Origin: Rhodospirillaceae bacterium
GTDB taxonomy: Bacteria > Pseudomonadota > Alphaproteobacteria > GCA-2731375
Length of the DNA: 64,000 nucleotides
Direction of reading: 5' to 3'
NCBI GenBank assembly: GCA_018701215.1
Contig: JABIWH010000005.1
Span: forward strand, 124,001-188,000
Shown: positions 44,070 to 51,544 of the stretch, piece after piece
How positions within the stretch are numbered: the first letter of the stretch is position 1
How the letters are laid out: each line of letters begins with the position of its first letter
Notes under the pieces: model-generated
Database searches by the model: none
The model's input: the letters and a program-made list of their open reading frames with translations, nothing else
What the model was told of the DNA's origin: nothing
Position numbers and translations under genes: made by a program

Positions 44070-45469
44070 TTCGTTCTCCATTCCGGTACTTCGCCCTCTC
44101 CCAAATCCCAAAACAGGCCCGCCATGATTTGCAGGCCTTCGCGCAAAATCGGCTCCAACGCATGTTCGTTCGGGGCATGCTGGGAGCAGGCGGCATAGGA
44201 ATGGGGCACCCAGATGGTGGGCAGTCCCAAGGTCTCGGCAAAGACGTCATTGGGTAACGAGCCGCCCAGGTTTGGCAGGATGGCCGGCTCCATCCCCGTT
44301 GTTTCGCGCAACGAGGCTCTGGCCCATTGCACCCAGGGGTGATCAGGCAGCAGGCGGGAGGCGCGCATGACAAAGCCATCGTTTTTCTGCCCCACGGCAA
44401 CATCGTGAAAGCCGTTGGCATCCAGATGGGCGCGAATGGCGGGCAGGAACGTGGCGGGATCGCGGTCCACGGTAAAGCGGATCTGGCACCAGGCCGTGGC
44501 ATCGGGGGGGATGGCATTGGCGACCCGCTCCGGATTGGCGACTTTCATGGCCAAAACTTCAAAGGCATTCCAGGCAAACACCCGCTCCGTCGGGGTCAAG
44601 CCGGGTTGGCCCCAGTCTTCCTCGACCGCCGGGCCATCTTCTCCACCGCCTACCTTGACCTTGGAAAGCACCTGACGCACGGAAGCCGGAATTTCCTCGG
44701 GCCGCAGTTCCGGCACCAGAATTTCGCCTTTGGGCCCGACCAGGACCGCCAGTGCATTGGCGATGCGGGTGCCCGCATTGGAAATCAAGCCGCCCCAGTT
44801 GCCCGAGTGATGGGCGCCCTCGCGCAGATTAACCGTCAGCTCAAAATTCAGGGCGCCCCGGCTGCCCATGAACAGGGTCGGCTGGTCCGGTGCCAAACGC
44901 GGGCCGTCCGAGGCGATCAGCAAATCCGCCCGCAATTCCTGCAAATGATCGGTGGCAAACGCGCCCAGACCGACCGAGCCGACCTCCTCGGACATCTCCA
45001 GCAGGATCTTGCAGTTGAAGCCCAGGCTGCCCCGCACTTCCAGGACCGAGGCCAGGGCGGCAAGATTGATCGAATGCTGCCCCTTGTTGTCCGCCGTGCC
45101 CCGGCCATACCAGCGCTGTCCGTCCTTGACCATGCTCCAGGGATCGCGATCGTCTCGCCAATCTCCCTCAAAGCCGCGCACCACGTCGCCGTGGCCATAG
45201 CTCAACAAGGTGGGCAGGTTCGGATTTTCCAGGCGTTCGGCCACCAGGAACGGGCCGCCACGGGGGTCGGGGTTGGCATGGATCGTCACCGTGAAACCAA
45301 GGCCTTCCAGCGTGGGGGTCATCTCTTCGACCAGATAACGGTCCAGTTCAGGGCGCAGATCGCGGACCTGGGCCGAGGAGCGAATGGCAACGCGGCGGGA
45401 AAGATCCTCGAAGAATGCGCCGCTGTCGAAATGATCCGCCGCTTTTGCTATGGCTGCGTCACGCGTCAT
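44066..45469 (-). CDS. M20/ArgE-DapE family metallohydrolase
   Basis: A 467-residue amidohydrolase or dipeptidase of the ArgE/DapE/CPG2 family. Zinc ligands are placed at YGHGDVV (His93), RGTADNKGQ (Asp127), SEEVGS (Glu about 162), SDGPR (Asp about 187) and the late SYAACSQHAPNEH (His near 437). A dimerisation domain lies between. It is the first enzyme of the run M20-neuB-neuC-M20 and is translationally coupled to neuB. ATG 45469 gives a normal start; longer frames run into the leader. De-N-acylation of a sugar or amino-acid precursor is a possibility, not shown. Confidence 0.9.
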   Translation of the reverse strand: MTRDAAIAKAADHFDSGAFFEDLSRRVAIRSSAQVRDLRPELDRYLVEEMTPTLEGLGFTVTIHANPDPRGGPFLVAERLENPNLPTLLSYGHGDVVRGFEGDWRDDRDPWSMVKDGQRWYGRGTADNKGQHSINLAALASVLEVRGSLGFNCKILLEMSEEVGSVGLGAFATDHLQELRADLLIASDGPRLAPDQPTLFMGSRGALNFELTVNLREGAHHSGNWGGLISNAGTRIANALAVLVGPKGEILVPELRPEEIPASVRQVLSKVKVGGGEDGPAVEEDWGQPGLTPTERVFAWNAFEVLAMKVANPERVANAIPPDATAWCQIRFTVDRDPATFLPAIRAHLDANGFHDVAVGQKNDGFVMRASRLLPDHPWVQWARASLRETTGMEPAILPNLGGSLPNDVFAETLGLPTIWVPHSYAACSQHAPNEHALEPILREGLQIMAGLFWDLGEGEVPEWRTK

Positions 45470-45558
45470 GCTGTGCCCTCTATTTGTTGGCTGCCAATCG
45501 GGTCGAGCGTTCCGGCCAGACAAATAGGGCCAGACAATAATGCCGTCTATAGCGTGCC
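45470..45558 (-). promoter_or_regulatory. Structured leader between antiterminator and M20-neuBC genes
   Basis: This 89-base gap can fold. Eight-base arms CTATTTGT (45480-45487) and ACAAATAG (45520-45527) enclose a 32-base loop that itself contains the small hairpin TTGGC-T-GCCAA (45486-45496). It lies between the RfaH-like gene and the sugar genes, the right place for a cis element read by a specialised antiterminator or for an attenuator. No classical ops sequence was recognised. Confidence 0.45.
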
Positions 45559-46074
45559 TTACAGCACCCGGGCAATGCTGTTTGACGGTACCTTGACCCT
45601 GACTTCGCGGCCCAGCAGATTGAGCAGTATAACCACCCGCTCGGCATCGCCGCGGCGTTCGAACAGGCCCACGTGATCGGCCATGGCGCCACTTTCCAAG
45701 CGTACCAGATCACCGGGAGCCAATCTGTTCGGATCCACCAGTTGAACGTGGCCGGCAGCGTCCTCGCGGCCGCGGATTTCCTGGATCACCGCATCGGATA
45801 TCAGGCCCGGCCGCTCGCCAAAGCTAACCAGATTGGCCACGCCCGGCGCCGAATTGATGGAACGGCGGCCCGGCGAATTCGGGTCGGCGGCGACAAACAG
45901 GTAACGGGGAAACAGCGGCGCATTGACCCAATCGGTTTTGCGCGCGTGGCGCCGTTCCTTATGGTATTCCGGCAAATAGACCTCGAAGCCGCGCTCCCAC
46001 AGGTTGCTGCGCGCCCACCGCTCCATCCGGGCGTGCGTATAGACCGCATACCACTGAGTTGAGGGCGGGGTCAT
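45559..46074 (-). CDS. NusG-like specialised antiterminator (RfaH/UpxY type)
   Basis: A 171-residue NusG paralogue. The NGN domain runs to about residue 105, with WYAVYTHARMERWARSNLWERGFEVYLPEY (core WYAVYTHARMERWARSNL) and APLFPRYLFV, and a KOW-type C-terminal domain starts near LAPGDLVRLESG. Housekeeping NusG is part of the secE-rplK cluster, which is absent here, so this is a specialised paralogue of the kind that helps RNA polymerase through long polysaccharide operons. It overlaps the upstream regulator gene by four bases and precedes the neuBC genes. Confidence 0.9.
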   Translation of the reverse strand: MTPPSTQWYAVYTHARMERWARSNLWERGFEVYLPEYHKERRHARKTDWVNAPLFPRYLFVAADPNSPGRRSINSAPGVANLVSFGERPGLISDAVIQEIRGREDAAGHVQLVDPNRLAPGDLVRLESGAMADHVGLFERRGDAERVVILLNLLGREVRVKVPSNSIARVL

Positions 46075-46775
46075 GATGGGCTCTCCGATGGGTCTTTGTC
46101 CGCGGCTTCGGCCAGTGGGCCGTTACGAAGCAGGGGCGAGGAAATTTTCAGTAATGCCGGTGCTCTTATCGCGTCCGGACCGAATTGGCCAGCCAGTTTT
46201 TCAAAGCTGCCCTGGGGGTCCTTTACATCGCAGATCAGGATTAAATCAAAGGCCGGCAGAGAGGCCGGATCGCGGACCAGATCGACATGGCGAAAGCGGT
46301 TTGCGGTCCCCCCTTCGTCGGCCACGCCAACCACCTCAACATCGTGTTGTAAAGCGCATAAAAGTGCGATTTCCGCCAACTCCCCCGCGCCCACCAGGGC
46401 GACCCTGCGCCGTCCCCCGTCAGCCGCTTCACCGAGCAACTGATCGCACTGATTCCGGGCCCGGCGATAGAAGTCGAACGAGCGGAAAAGATAATTCGCC
46501 GTCAGCCGTGATTTCTCGCCAAATCCCTTGGGGGTGAGATAGTAGGCATAGCGATTCGGTGGGGTCCGCCGCACCTTGACCAGACCCATCCGGACGCACC
46601 GTTTCAGATAGGCATTGGTCAACCCCAGGGCGATGTTCAGGCGCGCCGCCAAACCACGTTGTGACAGGCTCTCCTCGCCATCCACCGCGTGCAGCATTTC
46701 CATGGTGATGCGGGTTTCATTGTCCCCGCCGTCGGCGGACACCTCACCCTCGTCCAGTGTCTGTTCGCTGCTCAT
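46071..46775 (-). CDS. EPS-associated MarR-type regulator fused to a Rossmann domain
   Basis: A 234-residue protein with two parts. Residues ~22-100 are a winged helix of the EPS-associated MarR group (ESLSQRGLAARLNIALGLTN and YAYYLTPKGFGEKSRLT). Residues ~120-205 read as a Rossmann fold (RRRVALVGAGELAEIALL; DVEVVGVADEGG; FDLILICDV), the arrangement seen in the redox sensor Rex, although the two are not obviously homologous. Such a regulator could sense NAD(H) or a nucleotide sugar. The stop overlaps the antiterminator start. Twin palindromes lie 45-85 bases upstream of the start. Confidence 0.82.
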   Translation of the reverse strand: MSSEQTLDEGEVSADGGDNETRITMEMLHAVDGEESLSQRGLAARLNIALGLTNAYLKRCVRMGLVKVRRTPPNRYAYYLTPKGFGEKSRLTANYLFRSFDFYRRARNQCDQLLGEAADGGRRRVALVGAGELAEIALLCALQHDVEVVGVADEGGTANRFRHVDLVRDPASLPAFDLILICDVKDPQGSFEKLAGQFGPDAIRAPALLKISSPLLRNGPLAEAADKDPSESPS

Positions 46776-46820
46776 CCCGCGCCCTCACGCCTCGATTGGC
46801 ATGCCATCAATCGAATCGGT

Positions 46821-46858
46821 GTTCATATGATGAACATTAACGCGTTCAGAGCATGAAC
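46821..46858. promoter_or_regulatory. Twin GTTCA-N5-TGAAC palindromes
   Basis: Two 15-base palindromes, GTTCATATGATGAAC (46821-46835) and GTTCAGAGCATGAAC (46844-46858), share the half-site GTTCA/TGAAC and are 23 bases apart centre to centre. They lie in the gap between the EPS-type regulator gene, which reads leftward, and the 3' end of the selenoprotein gene. They are placed to act as operators for the regulator's own promoter. Confidence 0.6.
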
Positions 46859-46884
46859 GTCAAGATAATGCGTCGCTGGCTGTG

Positions 46885-47412
46885 CTATGAAGCCTGCAAT
46901 AGCAACGTTCTGGCTTGCTCGATGGTGCTCCGCGCCATGGCGGCCAGGCCCGCATCATCGGCGCTGCTGACGGGATGGCTGATCACACCGAACGAATAAT
47001 CCGGCATGCCCAGCACACGGCACATCAATTCCGCCGCACTGACAAATTGCGTCGTCATGACGCCGATGGCCGGAACCCCAAGACGTTCGGCCGTTACCGC
47101 ATCATGCAAACTGCACGACGAGCAACTGCCTCAATCGCCAAGGCCCGAGATGACCGCATCCCACTGTGAGATTTCCGCCACGATGGGCGGGTCAGCGGGG
47201 GCGCTGTAATTCGATTTCACCCGCACGACCACGTCGGCGACGCCGAATTCATCCCGCAGCATCCTATCCAGGTGTGAAAAATACCCGACCGTGCCTTCCT
47301 TGCCATTGGAGATAAAGCCAACGGTCTTGCCCTGCAGCGAGGTTAGGCGCGGCGCGGGCTTGCCCAGCTCCGCCGCCATCTCGCTGCTTGGGTCCAACAC
47401 TTGCAATGTCAT
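46885..47412 (-). CDS. UGSC-family selenoprotein with in-frame UGA (Sec94)
   Basis: Read as two frames this looks like a 93-residue protein and a separate 74-residue protein, but they share one reading frame divided by a single TGA at 47131-47133. Reading it as selenocysteine gives 175 residues with the motif GLGD-U-GSCSSCSLHDAV at residues 90-106, matching the U/C-G-S-C redox motif that names the UGSC family. The flanking sequence stays conserved in style on both sides (TVGFISNGKEG; AERLGVPAIGVMT). A ribosome site AAGGAGA precedes ATG 47412, and a SECIS-like hairpin follows the UGA. Function is probably thiol/selenol redox; substrate unknown. It is last in a unit with a 351-residue protein and an acyl-CoA dehydrogenase. 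Confidence 0.85.
47100..47120 (-). promoter_or_regulatory. SECIS-like hairpin after the UGA codon
   Basis: On the minus strand, CGTCGTGCA (47120-47112) pairs with TGCATGATG (47108-47100) around the loop GTT. The 9-bp stem includes two G-U pairs and begins 10 nt after the UGA. Bacterial SECIS elements sit in this position inside the coding region and present a G-U in the apical loop to SelB. The upper stem UGCA-loop-UGCA resembles that of E. coli fdhF. The fold was made by eye. Confidence 0.6.
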
Positions 47413-47442
47413 TTTGCCTTGTCTCCTTCAAAAAACGTTGCG

Positions 47443-48498
47443 CTAAATTTTCGGCGGCTCACAATCGAGGCAGACGCCAATGGCCATGGTCACCGCATGG
47501 CTTTTGTGGCCCAGCCAGGGCGGAATGACGGCGCCGAAGCCGCCCGCTGGCCCGCCGGCGGCAATGACCAGCAGCTGATCGGGACTTTCCATGGCGGGAT
47601 AGACCGTGTCGCCACGGTCGCGCACCACCGCGCCTTTGCCCACATCGGCCCATTCGCTGCGCCGGATACGGGCGCGCTCGAAAATGAACTCCGCTACGTC
47701 CGCCTTGCTCCAACCGGCTGTCTGCAAATGCTGGCGCAGCTGCTGCGGCACGATGATGGCGTAGTTGCCCGGCCAAATGGAGTAATGCCGCATATTGGCG
47801 CGAATTTCGGCCGCGAAGGTCTCCAGGATCTCTTTTGGATCGGTGGTCCATTCGTTCATGATCTGGCGCGGCGCGCCGGCGGCCATGACGGTGACGGCGG
47901 AGGCTTCTTTTGGAATATCGTTCTGCTCGGCCAGGCTCAACCAGGTGCTGTCGTCCTCGTCTTCCGCCAGGCAATAGCTGATCTTGCCCGGATGGCCGAT
48001 GGTCGAGCGGTCGATGCCACCCGGCCGCACGTCGAAGACATTGATCAGGATCAGGCGCAGGGCGCGGCCAATGGCCATCGTGGCCCGGTCACTGGCGCCC
48101 AGCACATTAAAAGTTGGGTTGGTGGACAATTCCTGGCGGATCGGCCCGTTCAGAACCAGCATGACGGCGCAGCCCCCGGTGCTGGCCGTGGCGCCATGTA
48201 GCAAAAACTCCGGCTGCATCATGGCCGTAATCGCGGCGATTACCACTGGGAAATGCATGGGCAGACAGCCCGCCATCACGGCGTTGATCGCCAGCTTCTC
48301 CACCGTGATCGGGCGTTCGCGCACCGGTTCGATGCCGATCAACTGCTCTGGCGGCAGCATGGCCCATTCCAGACAGGCCTCCACCGCCGCCGCCGTTGGC
48401 GGCACGATAGGCAGGCCATCGGTCCAGCCGTTGCTGTGGTAAAGCTCCTGAACGGCGCTGAAATCCGCTGCCTCATGAATTTTCGATGCAAGTTGCAC
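47443..48498 (-). CDS. Conserved protein of unknown function, 351 aa
   Basis: I do not recognise a named family. The 351-residue protein has no signal peptide. It contains YHSNGWTDGLPIVPPTAAAV near residues 20-39, PITVEKLAINAVMAGCLP near 63-80, HGATASTGGCAVMLVLNGP near 103-121, and ends with CLDCEPPKI, a CxxC that could bind metal or be redox active. The position between an acyl-CoA dehydrogenase gene (24-base gap) and the UGSC selenoprotein gene (30-base gap) suggests a shared pathway. It could be a partner or the physiological target of the selenoprotein. Confidence 0.8.
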   Translation of the reverse strand: MQLASKIHEAADFSAVQELYHSNGWTDGLPIVPPTAAAVEACLEWAMLPPEQLIGIEPVRERPITVEKLAINAVMAGCLPMHFPVVIAAITAMMQPEFLLHGATASTGGCAVMLVLNGPIRQELSTNPTFNVLGASDRATMAIGRALRLILINVFDVRPGGIDRSTIGHPGKISYCLAEDEDDSTWLSLAEQNDIPKEASAVTVMAAGAPRQIMNEWTTDPKEILETFAAEIRANMRHYSIWPGNYAIIVPQQLRQHLQTAGWSKADVAEFIFERARIRRSEWADVGKGAVVRDRGDTVYPAMESPDQLLVIAAGGPAGGFGAVIPPWLGHKSHAVTMAIGVCLDCEPPKI

Positions 48499-48522
48499 GT
48501 TCTGTCTTCCTCTCAGCTGTAT

Positions 48523-49680
48523 TTAGAGGCCCATTTCCTTGGCGATGATATTACGCTGTATTTCCATGGCGCCGCCACCGATCTCAAACATCTTAGCATC
48601 GGCGAAATGCATGGGCAGGCCGCTTTCCACGCTGTAGCCGAAACCGCCCAGCAGCTGAATTCCCTGGTGGGAAACCATCATATAGGCCTCGGCGCCGGCG
48701 ACTTTCGCCATGGATGCCTCTTTGTGACAACTACCTTCATGTTCCAGTTTCCAGGCCGCCCGATAGGTCAGCAGCCTCGCACTGTCCACGGCCATCTGCA
48801 TATCGACCAGCTTGTGCCGCACCGCCTGCAAGCGGCCCAGAGGCTTACCAAAGGCAATGCGCTGGTTCACATAGTCCAGCACCAGATCGATAATGCCCTG
48901 GGCGGCTCCGACGCCGATGGCGCCATGGTAAAAGCGTTCGTTGTCCAAACCGCCCAGCAGACCCTTCCAGCCATTGCCGCGCCCGCCAATGACGGCATCG
49001 GCGGGGACCCGCAGGTCGTTGAAGGCGATGGAATACGTCGGGATCATGGCCAGGCCCAGGGTCTCGATCCGGTGATATTCAATCTCCGGCCGCTGGCCGG
49101 GGTTTTCCACCAGGAACAGCGTGATGCCTTCGTGTTTCGGTTTATCCGGGTCAGTGCGCGCCGCGATAACGGCAAATCCCGCGCTTTCGATTTGGCTATT
49201 GAACATCTTGGTGCCGTTGATCAGGTACGAGCCATCAGGTTGTTCCTCGGCCCGTGTAGAGATCGCGGCGGCGTCCGAGCCGGCTTCCGCCTCGGTCAAA
49301 CAAAGCGCTAGCTGCACTTCGCCGCGCACCACTTTGGGCAGAACCAAGTCCTTTTGCGCCTGCGAGGCAAAACGTGCGATCTGTGGCCCGACAATCACGG
49401 CGGCACGGCCATAATGGGTCGATAGGGCGGAGGAGGCCCGGGACAGCTCCTCGACGAAGACCACCATGCCGGTGGGATCGACTTTCTCCAGACCGCTGTA
49501 TTCGGGCGGCAGCAGGAAGCCGAACACGCCCAGCTCGCCAAGCTTCAGGAATGCCTCGCGCGGCGGCTCCACCTTGTCGCGGACCCATTGCAGAATTTTC
49601 TCCCGCGGGAACTCGGTCTCGACGAAGCGCCGGGACATATCCTTCAACGCTTGATGCTCGGGGCTTAAACTGAAATCCAT
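48523..49680 (-). CDS. Acyl-CoA dehydrogenase family protein
   Basis: A 385-residue flavoenzyme of the acyl-CoA dehydrogenase fold, which makes an alpha-beta double bond in acyl-CoAs and passes electrons to ETF. Signatures are LCLTEAEAGSDAAAI near residue 131-145, the C-terminal HQGIQLLGGFGYSVESGLPMHFADAK (core GIQLLGGFGYS) near 335, and EIGGGAMEIQRNIIAKEMGL with the likely catalytic-region Glu near 367. The usual R-x-Y-R-D of this motif is replaced by GLPMHFADAK, so the substrate may be unusual. It is upstream of the 351-residue protein and the selenoprotein on the same strand. Confidence 0.9.
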   Translation of the reverse strand: MDFSLSPEHQALKDMSRRFVETEFPREKILQWVRDKVEPPREAFLKLGELGVFGFLLPPEYSGLEKVDPTGMVVFVEELSRASSALSTHYGRAAVIVGPQIARFASQAQKDLVLPKVVRGEVQLALCLTEAEAGSDAAAISTRAEEQPDGSYLINGTKMFNSQIESAGFAVIAARTDPDKPKHEGITLFLVENPGQRPEIEYHRIETLGLAMIPTYSIAFNDLRVPADAVIGGRGNGWKGLLGGLDNERFYHGAIGVGAAQGIIDLVLDYVNQRIAFGKPLGRLQAVRHKLVDMQMAVDSARLLTYRAAWKLEHEGSCHKEASMAKVAGAEAYMMVSHQGIQLLGGFGYSVESGLPMHFADAKMFEIGGGAMEIQRNIIAKEMGL

Positions 49681-49726
49681 CTGACTTACCTATTGTTCCT
49701 CATGATACGCGGCTACTCGCGGCTAC

Positions 49727-50188
49727 TCAGAGTGTACCCGCCGCGACCCGTGCTTCTACATTACGCTTGATATTTTCCAGGCTGACCTTGGCTTCGGCAT
49801 CGATCCGCTCAATCATTTCAGCCGTCGGCGCCTTGGCCCGGGCCGGGTTCTGTATGGTGCGCGTATAGCGCACCTGATCACCGACGGACACAACGTCATA
49901 GCGGGCAATGATGGGGCCAAGAAAATCGGTCCCGGTCGCGGCAATCCAAAGATGTGGCGATTGGCATTCGGTTACCCGCCAGTTCAGTTCCGCTGGACCG
50001 GTGCGGGTATGCCATTGCTCGCAAAAAGTATCACCGACGACCAAGGGGCGGTCGGGACTGTCCATTTCGTGCGAGGCGGCGATCCATTCCGGCCAGGAAT
50101 TGGGGTTGGAGACATAGTCCAACACCGCCTTGGCCGGCGCATCAATAAGAATGTCGTGGCTGCGTTCAAACGCGACTGTATCTGTCAT
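49727..50188 (-). CDS. SRPBCC/START-fold protein
   Basis: A 153-residue protein of the polyketide-cyclase/SRPBCC type, a single-domain fold that binds hydrophobic ligands. Seen are the N-terminal HDILIDAPAKAVLDYVSNPNSWPEWI (core VLDYVSNPNSWPEWI) and the C-terminal long helix MIERIDAEAKVSLENIKRNVEARVA (core EAKVSLENIKRNVEA). No catalytic motif is evident. ATG 50188 is used because upstream residues look non-coding. It lies 46 bases before the acyl-CoA dehydrogenase gene on the same strand, so it may head the selenoprotein transcript. Confidence 0.83.
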   Translation of the reverse strand: MTDTVAFERSHDILIDAPAKAVLDYVSNPNSWPEWIAASHEMDSPDRPLVVGDTFCEQWHTRTGPAELNWRVTECQSPHLWIAATGTDFLGPIIARYDVVSVGDQVRYTRTIQNPARAKAPTAEMIERIDAEAKVSLENIKRNVEARVAAGTL

Positions 50189-50308
50189 GGTCTCGATTTC
50201 TTTTTTATTGTCTATGTCAGGGGGCCCCGTAGACTTGGGGTGGCCATGGGATGTTATACCAAGGATCATGGATACTAATCGAGTTCACTGGGCAGGGTCA
50301 TATTGAAA

Positions 50309-51544
50309 ATGGATGGTATCAAAATAAACGGCGAACGGTTGCTGGCAGATCTGCGGGCAATGCGGGCCATGGGCGCGGCAGGCACGGGCGTTGTGCGCCC
50401 GGCTTTCTCCGAGATCGATATGACCGCCCGGCGCTGGCTGGCCGAACGCTATACCGAGGCCGGCTTGACGGCCACCATCGACGGTGTCGGCAACGTGTTG
50501 GGTAAATCCGCCAATCCCGGCCCGGCGCTGTTGATCGGCTCGCATTCCGACACCCAGCCCACGGGCGGCTGGCTGGACGGCGCCCTCGGCGTGGCCTATG
50601 GCCTTGAAGTGGTCCGCGCCCTGGCCGAGGACCCGGCGACCAAGCATCTGGCGGTGGACGCGGTATCCTGGCAGGACGAGGAATCCCGGTTCTACGGCTG
50701 CCTGGGCAGCCGGTCTTTTTGTGGCGGCTTTCCGGCCGAGGCTGAACAGGGCCTGACCGACAAGGACGGCGTCGCCCTCTCGGATGCCCTGGCCCAGGCC
50801 GGCCTGACGGACGTGCCGCGCCTGTCTTCAGGGGAGCATGACTATATGGGCTTTCTGGAGGCGCATATCGAACAGGGCCCGCATTTGGAGACCGATGGCT
50901 TGCGCATTGGCATTGTCGAAAGCATTGTTGGCCTGGGCGGCATGGTCTTCACCTTCACCGGGCAGCAGAACCATGCCGGCACGACCATGATGGCCGGGCG
51001 CAAGGATGCGGCAACGGCGCTTTATGCCCTGGCCAATGCCATCAACGAGGAATTTCCCAAAGTCGCAGGCGAACGCTCGGTCTGGACCATGGGCCGGGTT
51101 CTGCTCCGTCCCGGCGCGCCATCCATCGTACCCGGCTACGCCGAGCTGGAATTGCAATACCGGGATGTGGACCCTGCCGTATTGGACCGCTTCGAAGCCA
51201 CCGCCCATGACCTGGTGGCCCGAATTAACGGCCGGGGCGGCGCCGTGGCCGAGGCGAAACCGTCACGGGTCCGCATCGCACCGGCTCATATGGACGAGGG
51301 TTTCAGGGGGCATCTGGCGAAGGCGGCGGAGCGTCATGCACCGGGCAACTGGACGGCCATGCCGTCGGGCGCCTTTCACGATGCGGGCGTGGTCTGCGCG
51401 GTGATGCCATGTGCCATGTTGTTTATTCCATCCATTGGCGGCATCAGCCACGATTTTGCCGAAGACAGCCACGTCGAGGATATCATCCTGGGTTGCGAAG
51501 TTCTGGCGACGGGCGCGGCAGCCATCCTGACGGCAGCCGTCTAA
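50309..51544 (+). CDS. M20-family amidohydrolase (hydantoinase/carbamoylase type)
   Basis: A 411-residue Zn-dependent hydrolase of the N-carbamoyl-L-amino acid hydrolase / allantoate amidohydrolase family. Ligands are in IGSHSDTQPTGGWLDGALG (His79, Asp90), WQDEESRF (Glu124/125), EAHIEQGPHL (His near 189) and late IPSIGGISHDFAEDS (His near 382). It is divergent from the SRPBCC gene and overlaps mscS by one base. It is a paralogue of the enzyme at 40544 (both have E-x-HIEQGP) but the two are clearly divergent. It may act on ureido compounds. Confidence 0.9.
   Translation: MDGIKINGERLLADLRAMRAMGAAGTGVVRPAFSEIDMTARRWLAERYTEAGLTATIDGVGNVLGKSANPGPALLIGSHSDTQPTGGWLDGALGVAYGLEVVRALAEDPATKHLAVDAVSWQDEESRFYGCLGSRSFCGGFPAEAEQGLTDKDGVALSDALAQAGLTDVPRLSSGEHDYMGFLEAHIEQGPHLETDGLRIGIVESIVGLGGMVFTFTGQQNHAGTTMMAGRKDAATALYALANAINEEFPKVAGERSVWTMGRVLLRPGAPSIVPGYAELELQYRDVDPAVLDRFEATAHDLVARINGRGGAVAEAKPSRVRIAPAHMDEGFRGHLAKAAERHAPGNWTAMPSGAFHDAGVVCAVMPCAMLFIPSIGGISHDFAEDSHVEDIILGCEVLATGAAAILTAAV

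Noticed and set aside
44327..45676. A 449-residue plus-strand frame opposite the M20 gene.
   Set aside because: Antisense shadow of a gene with all zinc ligands in place; no recognisable domain.
46821..46858. Alphaproteobacterial LexA (SOS) boxes.
   Set aside because: LexA sites there are direct GTTC or GAAC repeats with a 7-base gap; these are inverted half-sites.
46885..47412. The UGA-split gene as a pseudogene with a nonsense mutation.
   Set aside because: The UGA sits exactly at the family's redox position, no other damage is seen, and a hairpin follows it. Recoding explains more than chance mutation.
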